12,590 nucleotides of DNA from DAOUAJ01 sp034433615 (GTDB lineage: Bacteria; Chloroflexota; Anaerolineae; DUEN01), in NCBI GenBank assembly GCA_034433615.1, contig DAOUAJ010000362.1, positions 1 through 12,590 of the forward strand. Direction: 5' to 3'. Both the position numbers and the translations under genes were made by a program. Each line of letters begins with the position of its first letter. The stretch's first letter is position 1. The notes under the pieces were generated by a model, which worked only from the letters and a program-made list of their open reading frames with translations, had not been told where the DNA came from and ran no database searches. This document shows positions 6,810-12,590 of the stretch, one piece after another.

Positions 6810-7229
6810 ATGAAACACGCTTTATTCGAGGGGCTCGTTGTCAACGAAGCCGATCAGCCGGCTGAGGTAGTGTACCTGGGCGAGGAGCCGTTCTACGTGA
6901 TCTTAGACAACGATTTCCGCCGCCATGTGGCAGCGCGCTCTGTGGATCAGCAAGTCATGAGCTGGCTACACGATCAGATTATGGCTCATCAAGACCTGGT
7001 CACGGAGAGTGCCATGGCCATGTTGGGCCGGGATGATCTCTTCACCAAGGCGATGCTGGACTCATCTATCCGCAACCTGGATCGTCAGACCGAGCAGATG
7101 ATAGAGGTCGGCCTGCCGGCGGAAGCTCGTACCTGGCTGGGTATGCTGGGATTTCGTATCGTCGTTAACATGCACGGTGAGGTGGTATCCATCAACCTTC
7201 CGGCCGGTCCTGGCGCGGAAGACGAATGA
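6810..7229 (+). CDS. Conserved-looking 139-aa protein of unknown function
   Basis: A soluble acidic protein with no signal peptide or membrane segment. The N-terminal third looks beta-rich and compact (ALFEGLVVN..., then YLGEEPFYVILDNDFRRHV, 22-40). The middle, 44-100, is helical with an MLGRDDLFTKAMLD stretch (71-84). The end has a beta pair (FRIVVNMHGEVVSI, 115-128) before an acidic tail. I do not recognise a catalytic motif. The ordered pattern and clear ribosome binding site (GAGGGGG, 6795-6801) argue for a real gene, probably restricted to Chloroflexota. ATG 6810 is preferred over the GTG at 6780, which overlaps the preceding gene. It is likely cotranscribed with the zinc-ribbon gene. 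Confidence 0.78.
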   Translation: MKHALFEGLVVNEADQPAEVVYLGEEPFYVILDNDFRRHVAARSVDQQVMSWLHDQIMAHQDLVTESAMAMLGRDDLFTKAMLDSSIRNLDRQTEQMIEVGLPAEARTWLGMLGFRIVVNMHGEVVSINLPAGPGAEDE

Positions 7230-7381
7230 GAAGCTGTAAGCAGGTGGGGATCGCGGCCGGCATAGTCGGCACCCTGCGGTTCTACCTGCCGCTCCTGCTC
7301 GCCTCTGGCCTCGCCTCTCCCGGCCACCGCCTTATCGCGCCTGCGCAGCAGCTCCACCTGACGCTTCTGCTGCGGACATGA
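7226..7381 (+). CDS. Possible 51-aa membrane peptide, coupled by ATGA overlap
   Basis: Immediately after the 139-aa gene, the stop and a new start overlap as ATGA (7226-7229), with GGAAG (7217-7221) as a possible ribosome binding site. The frame stays open for 51 codons and stops at 7379-7381, three bases before the predicted terminator stem. The peptide begins MRSCKQVGIAAGIVGTLRFY and has a hydrophobic stretch at about 8-31, which could form one transmembrane helix, followed by a leucine-rich end. Overlapping start, length and position suit a last operon gene, but GC-rich sequence often stays open by chance and I know of no homologue. Confidence 0.35.
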   Translation: MRSCKQVGIAAGIVGTLRFYLPLLLASGLASPGHRLIAPAQQLHLTLLLRT

Positions 7382-7384
7382 AAA

Positions 7385-7417
7385 GCGGTTAGCCGTCAGC
7401 TCGCTAACTGCTATTTT
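7385..7417 (+). terminator. Rho-independent-like terminator of the ADH operon
   Basis: GCGGTTAGC (7385-7393) pairs with GCTAACTGC (7403-7411) to form a 9-bp stem with one G-T pair and a 9-nt loop, directly followed by TATTTT (7412-7417). It lies between the last frame of the operon and the rel promoter. The loop is large and the T-run short, so termination may be partial. Confidence 0.5.
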
Positions 7418-7432
7418 CAGGACAGATACCGA

Positions 7433-7461
7433 TTGACGTTACCGCGGTTGATGACTATAAT
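7433..7461 (+). promoter_or_regulatory. Strong sigma70-type promoter of the rel-kinase operon
   Basis: TTGACG (7433-7438), a 17-bp spacer and a perfect TATAAT (7456-7461), the best match to consensus in the window. Transcription should begin near 7468 with a leader of about 75 nt before the rel ATG. The rest of the gap 7382-7542 holds the terminator and this leader; I see no riboswitch. Confidence 0.78.
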
Positions 7462-7542
7462 CCTGGTGCTGAATGAGTTGCAGTTGCGCTACGATCCTCA
7501 GAGTTTGCCAGTTAACCAGGGAGCAGGTTGACGAGGTGAAGG

Positions 7543-9717
7543 ATGCAGGGAGGAAACATCAGCCCTACAGGCCTGGCAGGGCTCCTGGAGCTGTTGCCCA
7601 AAACGTGGTCACCTGCTGATCGCGACCTGATCGAACGTGCCTACACGCTGGCCGCTACTGCGCATAACGGTCAAAACCGGGCTTCAGGTGAAGCATACAT
7701 TCATCATCCTTTAGCTGTGGCTGCCATCCTCGCTGAGTTATCTCTGGACCCGGCTACGATTGCTGCTGCCCTTCTCCACGATGTGGCAGAGGATACCACA
7801 TACGACATCGCGTACATTCAAGAGCACTTCGGTGAGGAAGTCGCCCGTCTAGTAGACGGTGTGACCAAGCTGGAACAGATTGACCAATTGAGAAAGGCAG
7901 ATGCCCCCCTCCAGGACGAGAAGGCTGAGAGCCTGCGTAAGATGTTCCTGGCTATGGTGGATGACGTGCGCGTGGTACTGATCAAACTGGCGGACCGGCT
8001 GCACAACATGCGGACGCTCGGCTCGCTTCAGGAGCACAAACGCCGACGCATCGCCCGTGAGACGCTGGAGATCTTTGCCCCGCTCGCCAACCGGCTGGGC
8101 ATCTGGCAAATCAAGTGGGAATTGGAGGACCTCTCCTTTCGTTATTTGGAGCCTGGCACTTACAAAGAACTGGCGCGCAAGATCCAGGAGCGACGGCAAG
8201 ATCGCGAGCACTTCGTTAACCAGGCCATCCAGATCCTGGACGAGGAGTTGCGGAAAGCCGGCATCCACGCTGAGGTCAGCGGCCGCCCCAAGCACATTTA
8301 CTCGATCTGGCGCAAAATGAAACGTAAGGGGGTTGACTTCGAGCAGATTTATGACGCTCAGGGCATACGGGTCATCGTGGACTCGGTCAAGGATTGCTAT
8401 GGGGCGTTAGGGGTTGTCCACAGCCTGTGGCGTCCCATCCCCGGCGAATTCGACGACTACATCGCTACCCCCAAGGATAACATGTATCGTTCGCTGCACA
8501 CGGCCGTGGTGGGGCCGAACGGCCGGCCGATGGAGGTCCAGATCCGCACCTGGGAGATGCACCGCACCGCTGAGTACGGGATTGCTGCCCACTGGCGTTA
8601 CAAAGAACAGGCGAGCAAGCGAGACATCGAGTTCGAGAACAAGATCGCCTGGCTGCGACAGTTGATGGAGTGGCGGCAGGAGGTGACGGACGCGCAGGAG
8701 TTCGTTGACTCCATGAAGACGGACGTCTTCCAGGACCGCGTGTACACTTTCACCCCCCAAGGGGACGTGATTGACCTGCCGGCCGGCTCGACACCCATTG
8801 ACTTCGCCTACCATGTCCACACCGAGGTGGGACACCGCTGCCGGGGGGCTCGCGTCAATGGCCGGTTGATGTCGTTGGACTACCAGTTGCGCAACGGTGA
8901 TCAGGTGGAGATTATCACGGCCAAACGCGGCGGACCCAGTCGAGACTGGCTGAACCCTAACCTGGGGTTCGTCAAGACCCAGCGGGCACGTGGGAAGATC
9001 CGCCAATGGTTCCGCCGGCTGGATCGTGATGTCAACATCGCGGAAGGGCGCGAAGTTCTGGACCAGGAACTCAAGCGGCTCAGTGTCGAGGTCAGCTACG
9101 AAACTATCGCCAAGATGTTCAACTTTGAGTCGGTGGACGACCTGCTGGCTGCCATCGGCTACGGCGACATCAACCCTCAGCAGATTGCCGCGAAAGTGCT
9201 GGAGTCGGAACGGAAAGAGCAAGTCTCCTTACCGACGGAACCCAGCGATCGGCAGCCCCCGGCTATCCCCATGGACGGGGTGAGTGTGCAGGGCGTGGCC
9301 GGTCTGCTGACCCATCCGGCGCAATGTTGCCATCCCCTGCCCGGCGATGACATCATCGGCTACGTCACGCGCGGACGCGGTGTTTCTATCCATAAACGAG
9401 ATTGCCCCAATGTCCTGCTGGCCCGTGAACCAGAGCGCCTGGTCCAGGTGAGCTGGGGATCAGGCGAACAGTCTACCTATCCGGTGCGGATCATCGTGCG
9501 CGCCTTCGACCGGGCCGGCCTGCTGCGTGACATCGCCACCGTGGTGGCCGACGAGAGAGTCAACATGCGCGAAGCACAGGCCATCACCGGGCTGAAGGAC
9601 AACACGGCCGTCATCACCGCCACCCTGGATATCACCGGCGTGATGCAGCTCAGCCGGCTGCTGACCAAGATCGAGCAGTTGCCCAATGTCGTCGAGGCCA
9701 GACGGCAGGTGGGATAG
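7543..9717 (+). CDS. rel: RelA/SpoT-family (p)ppGpp synthetase/hydrolase
   Basis: A 724-aa cytosolic long RSH enzyme that makes (p)ppGpp from GTP/GDP and ATP and probably also hydrolyses it, setting the stringent response. The N-terminal hydrolase domain (about 25-200) keeps the metal-site residues: H54/H55, H79-D80 with E83-D84 (LLHDVAED), and D151-x2-H154-N155. The synthetase domain (about 237-350) has YDAQGIRVIV (270-279), EFDDYIATPKDNMYRSLHT (302-320) and EVQIRTWEMH. Then come a TGS domain (about 393-457), a helical region, a CC/zinc-finger segment with C595, C596, H617 and C621, and a C-terminal ACT domain (646-722). This is the full ribosome-responsive architecture at normal length. The EFDD motif is the type usually seen in synthetase-only RelA, while the hydrolase site looks intact. 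GAGGTG (7533-7538) precedes the ATG. A histidine kinase follows 20 nt downstream. Confidence 0.97.
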   Translation: MQGGNISPTGLAGLLELLPKTWSPADRDLIERAYTLAATAHNGQNRASGEAYIHHPLAVAAILAELSLDPATIAAALLHDVAEDTTYDIAYIQEHFGEEVARLVDGVTKLEQIDQLRKADAPLQDEKAESLRKMFLAMVDDVRVVLIKLADRLHNMRTLGSLQEHKRRRIARETLEIFAPLANRLGIWQIKWELEDLSFRYLEPGTYKELARKIQERRQDREHFVNQAIQILDEELRKAGIHAEVSGRPKHIYSIWRKMKRKGVDFEQIYDAQGIRVIVDSVKDCYGALGVVHSLWRPIPGEFDDYIATPKDNMYRSLHTAVVGPNGRPMEVQIRTWEMHRTAEYGIAAHWRYKEQASKRDIEFENKIAWLRQLMEWRQEVTDAQEFVDSMKTDVFQDRVYTFTPQGDVIDLPAGSTPIDFAYHVHTEVGHRCRGARVNGRLMSLDYQLRNGDQVEIITAKRGGPSRDWLNPNLGFVKTQRARGKIRQWFRRLDRDVNIAEGREVLDQELKRLSVEVSYETIAKMFNFESVDDLLAAIGYGDINPQQIAAKVLESERKEQVSLPTEPSDRQPPAIPMDGVSVQGVAGLLTHPAQCCHPLPGDDIIGYVTRGRGVSIHKRDCPNVLLAREPERLVQVSWGSGEQSTYPVRIIVRAFDRAGLLRDIATVVADERVNMREAQAITGLKDNTAVITATLDITGVMQLSRLLTKIEQLPNVVEARRQVG

Positions 9718-9737
9718 CGGAAGGGGGTGAGATTGCC

Positions 9738-12005
9738 ATGTGGCACATCCTCCGCACGCCATCAGAGGCTACCCCTGACTTTGCCGGCTCCGCGACCGAG
9801 CTATTGGAATCAACATCGCGCAGCCTCATTCTGATCACGGGCGGCGTTTACCTGGCCTGGCACATCGTAGCGACGGTGAGCCAACCAGGGGAATTTAGCG
9901 AACGGGTGTGGCTCATCACATCGGTCATTGTTTTAATCCATGCTCTTGCCCTTCGACTGCTCTCAAAGCATCTTCTGGCAGCCCAGGTCATCTGGCAGGT
10001 CGGGCTCACGACGGCGATCACCCTCGCCGTGTATACGTTCCAACGGCCGGAGATCGCTTTCTTTTACACGCTGCTTCCATTTACGGCTGTCGTCACGATA
10101 GGGTGGCCGGCCGGCCTGCTCGCAGAGGGAGTGGTGAGCGTGCTGGCCTGGCGGCTTCTCCCCAGCCTGGTCGCGCAGCCCCTGCCCATAGCCTATAGCC
10201 CGGCGATCATCATCGGCGGAGCCTTCACTGGGCTACTTAGCTGGGCCGCGACCCGCGTGCTTTTCACCGTAACCCAGTGGTCCCTCTTCAGTTTCGCCCA
10301 GGCTCAGAAGAACATGGAGGAGGCACGCCAGCACCGGGCACAGGTCGTCCGGCTATTACACGACCTGGATCAAGCCTACTACCGTCTGGAACGGGCCAAC
10401 TCCGCCCTGGTGGCTGCCTGGAAAGCCGCCGATGAAGCGGAGCGCTTCAAAGCGGAGTTCGTGACCAACGTGAGCCACGAGCTGCGCACTCCCCTGAATC
10501 TGATCGTCGGCTTCAGCGAGATGATGATGGCCTCACCCGAAAGCTACGACGGTGTGCAGCTTTCCGGCCCCTACCGCAGTGATCTCAACGCGATCTACCA
10601 CAGTGCCAGGCACTTGCTGGCGTTAGTGGACGATGTCCTCGATCTGGCGCGTATCGAGGCGGGCAAGATCGCCCTGGCCCGGGAGGAGGTAGACCTGGCC
10701 TCGCTGGTGACAGAAGCTGTGGACATGGTGCGGGATTACATCGCTGCCAAGGGGCTGGACCTGCGGGTGCGCGTTGCAGAAGATCTGCCTTCGCTCTGGA
10801 TAGATCGGCTACGTATCCGTCAGGTGCTCTTAAACCTGCTGGTGAACGCGGCGCGCTTTACTGAGCGCGGCTGGATCAGCGTGGATGTGTCCCGGCAGGG
10901 TGAGGAGATTGTGGTCCGGGTGACGGATACGGGACAGGGCATCCCCGAGCAAGATTTGCCCAAGATCTTCGAGGAGTTTCGCACCACCGAACAGCCGGTT
11001 TCCCAGTGGCATAGCGGCACGGGCCTGGGCCTGCCGATCAGCAAGAAGTTCGTCGAGCTCCATCACGGACGCATGGGCGTGGAGAGCACCTACTTGCGAG
11101 GCACCTCCTTCTGGTTTACGCTCCCCTGTACGCCAGCGCTGACCCCCGTGCAAAAGCCATCCCGTGATGGTCGTCCACAACCGGTGGTGCGCCTGGGGGC
11201 CTCCGAGCGAATCATCATCGTCGTGCATGATGATCCGCATATTGCGCCCTTGCTACAGCGCTATCTGGATGGCTATCGAGTAATAGGCGTAACAGATTGG
11301 GAAGAAGGGGTAACGCTGGCGAGAGACATCAAAGCCATAGCCCTGGTGATGGATGCGGCGAAGGCACCGCCACCCCTTTCTGGCGATCTTCTGGTCGTAA
11401 ATTGCCCTTTGCCCAATGGTCGTCGGGCGGCGATGGCCTTAGGGGCGGACGATCTCCTGGTGAAGCCGGTCTCGCGTCAGGAACTGCTGGCGGCGATTGA
11501 TCGCCTGGGGCGACCGGTGCAACGCATCCTCATCGCCGACGACGATCCTGAGGTGGTACGATTGTTTCGGCGCATGTTGCGCACCCGCATCCCGGTTCAA
11601 AACTGCCTGGAGGCCTACAACGGTAAGGAGGCCCTGAGCTTAATGCAGACGGAGAAGCCCGATCTGGTGCTGTTGGACCTGGTCATGCCAGAAGTGGACG
11701 GTCAGAGCGTCCTGGAGCAAATGGCGGCGGACCCCGATCTGGCGGATATCCCGGTCATTATCATCTCCGTCAAGGGCCAGGCTCATGCGAATCTGCAGTT
11801 ACCTGGCCCCATCCACATTTCCAGGCCTGAGGGTTTTCAACTGGGAGAGATCGTGCGGGCGCTGGAGGCCATCTTCAACGCGCTGGCCCCGGGCTGGCAT
11901 CAGCTTGACTCCACGGCGCCAGGGCCCGCAGAAGCGCCGGTTGGGTCACCGGCTTCGGCAGATAGCCTGCCGCGCCCAGCGCCAGTGCCAGTTGAGGCTC
12001 GTTAA
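9738..12005 (+). CDS. Membrane hybrid histidine kinase with two C-terminal receiver modules
   Basis: A 755-aa sensor kinase. About six transmembrane segments (29-46, 57-75, 83-100, 104-121, 124-146, 154-176) form the input region, with no large external domain. A coiled linker (185-240) leads to HisKA with phospho-acceptor H247 in SHELRTP. The ATPase domain has an N box (N366, N370), G1 DTGQG (397-401) and G2 GTGLGL (427-432), so the kinase core looks active. A first receiver-like module (about 490-592) keeps D498/D499 and K577 but is shortened. The second (about 594-716) has D601/D602, phospho-acceptor D647 and S677, while the usual lysine is R696. Residues 717-755 are a Pro/Ala-rich tail lying antisense to the neighbouring kinase gene. 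AAGGGGGTGA precedes the ATG, 20 nt after rel, so it is probably cotranscribed with rel. No output partner is visible. Confidence 0.93.
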   Translation: MWHILRTPSEATPDFAGSATELLESTSRSLILITGGVYLAWHIVATVSQPGEFSERVWLITSVIVLIHALALRLLSKHLLAAQVIWQVGLTTAITLAVYTFQRPEIAFFYTLLPFTAVVTIGWPAGLLAEGVVSVLAWRLLPSLVAQPLPIAYSPAIIIGGAFTGLLSWAATRVLFTVTQWSLFSFAQAQKNMEEARQHRAQVVRLLHDLDQAYYRLERANSALVAAWKAADEAERFKAEFVTNVSHELRTPLNLIVGFSEMMMASPESYDGVQLSGPYRSDLNAIYHSARHLLALVDDVLDLARIEAGKIALAREEVDLASLVTEAVDMVRDYIAAKGLDLRVRVAEDLPSLWIDRLRIRQVLLNLLVNAARFTERGWISVDVSRQGEEIVVRVTDTGQGIPEQDLPKIFEEFRTTEQPVSQWHSGTGLGLPISKKFVELHHGRMGVESTYLRGTSFWFTLPCTPALTPVQKPSRDGRPQPVVRLGASERIIIVVHDDPHIAPLLQRYLDGYRVIGVTDWEEGVTLARDIKAIALVMDAAKAPPPLSGDLLVVNCPLPNGRRAAMALGADDLLVKPVSRQELLAAIDRLGRPVQRILIADDDPEVVRLFRRMLRTRIPVQNCLEAYNGKEALSLMQTEKPDLVLLDLVMPEVDGQSVLEQMAADPDLADIPVIIISVKGQAHANLQLPGPIHISRPEGFQLGEIVRALEAIFNALAPGWHQLDSTAPGPAEAPVGSPASADSLPRPAPVPVEAR

Positions 12006-12590
12006 GCACAGAGCAGACGATGACGGGGATGTCTCGGGTGCGGTCATCGTTCTTGAATGACACCAGGAGTTCCCATCCGTCTTCCTGGGGCATCATCACG
12101 TCCAGGGTGATGACGGTGGGAGGTGTCTCAGCGATGATGCGACGGGCTTCTGCGCCATTGGCGACCCCGATGACCTGCCAGTGGTAGCCGGCCAGGTAGC
12201 GCCGAAAGAGGTCCACGAAGCCTTCATTGTCGTCAATAACCAGAAGAACACGGGGCACCGACGTCGGCCATACTAACTGTGCCTTCCAGCAGTTAGCGCT
12301 CTTGGCCTCCAGGTGAAGTGAACCCCCCATAGCTGCCATCAATTGACGGCAGATGTTCAAGCCCACCCCCTGGCGCTGCACAGGGCTCGCCGGTGACTCA
12401 GTGTTAGTGGCTCTCCAGGCCAGGACGCGAATGCCCATCTCCTGTCCCTCTGCAAAGCTGCTGACTTCCACGTGCCCACCACGAGCCATATCCAGAGCGT
12501 AGGTGATGACGTTAAGGATCGCCTGCCGCAGCATGATCCGATTGACGTGCGGCACCGTCAGATGGTGTAAGGGGGCGAGATGAACGGACA
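11875..12590 (-). CDS. 3' part of a hybrid sensor protein: degenerate HATPase and receiver domain
   Basis: The frame is open to the right edge, so the start lies outside; 237 residues are visible. The first roughly 110 residues are the end of a histidine-kinase ATPase domain, with RQAILNVITYAL as N box and GVGLNICRQL as G2 box. In the N box the metal-binding second Asn is Tyr, and the DxGxG G1 box is missing, so ATP binding is doubtful. The receiver domain follows and looks complete: IDDNE acidic pair, phospho-acceptor Asp in TLDVMMP (codon 12100-12102), a serine in VCSVLN, and the lysine in LPKPV (codon 11953-11955). It ends shortly after the receiver. It converges on the rel-linked kinase, and their coding ends overlap by 131 bp. 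The GTG at 12555 is internal to the ATPase domain and is not the start. Confidence 0.88.
   Translation of the reverse strand, partial: SVHLAPLHHLTVPHVNRIMLRQAILNVITYALDMARGGHVEVSSFAEGQEMGIRVLAWRATNTESPASPVQRQGVGLNICRQLMAAMGGSLHLEAKSANCWKAQLVWPTSVPRVLLVIDDNEGFVDLFRRYLAGYHWQVIGVANGAEARRIIAETPPTVITLDVMMPQEDGWELLVSFKNDDRTRDIPVIVCSVLNEPQLALALGAAGYLPKPVTQPALLRALAPWSQADASPGPAR

Noticed and set aside
8407..9222. 271-codon minus-strand frame inside rel
   Set aside because: Antisense shadow typical of GC-rich genes. Rel is complete and domain-supported on the plus strand.

Overview
The window is about 60% GC, gene-dense and bacterial, and reads as chromosomal sequence from a Chloroflexota member (Anaerolineae-like). 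This is an inference from gene content: a VanW/PG-binding protein, a lipoprotein with repeated DUF5666-like modules, a lineage-restricted-looking pair of small genes, and Chloroflexota-style hybrid histidine kinases. Purine-rich Shine-Dalgarno sequences and sigma70-type promoters with 17-bp spacers can be seen directly. There is no tRNA, rRNA, CRISPR array, transposase or phage gene.

Layout. (1) Positions 1-963, minus strand: a glycyl-radical-enzyme (GRE) activating radical SAM protein. It is followed 19 nt downstream by a strong ribosome binding site and the first codons of another gene that runs off the left edge, probably the GRE itself. Its promoter (1038-1066) is back to back with a plus-strand promoter (1085-1113). 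(2) Positions 1200-2910, plus strand: a small zincin-type metallopeptidase and a multi-domain lipoprotein. (3) Positions 2943-4787, minus strand: a membrane-anchored VanW-family protein, whose leader contains a dispersed-repeat-like element. Its promoter is back to back with the next plus-strand promoter and overlaps an inverted repeat that could be an operator. (4) Positions 5015-7381, plus strand: a zinc alcohol dehydrogenase, a membrane-anchored zinc-ribbon protein, a conserved-looking 139-aa protein of unknown function and a possible 51-aa membrane peptide, closed by a hairpin terminator. (5) Positions 7543-12005, plus strand: a full-length RelA/SpoT-type (p)ppGpp synthetase/hydrolase and, 20 nt later, a membrane hybrid histidine kinase with two receiver modules. 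(6) Positions 11875-12590, minus strand: the 3' part of a second hybrid sensor protein with a degenerate ATPase domain and an intact receiver. Its 3' end overlaps that of the first kinase by 131 bp.

The clearest functional theme is signalling: alarmone metabolism next to two convergent hybrid kinases. I see no clearly new multi-gene system. The points most worth a second look are the antisense overlap of the two kinase genes with an overprinted tail, the degenerate kinase and receiver domains, the RelA-type EFDD motif in a Rel with an intact hydrolase domain, the uncharacterised zinc-ribbon/139-aa/51-aa group, and the repeat and inverted repeat in the VanW control region.
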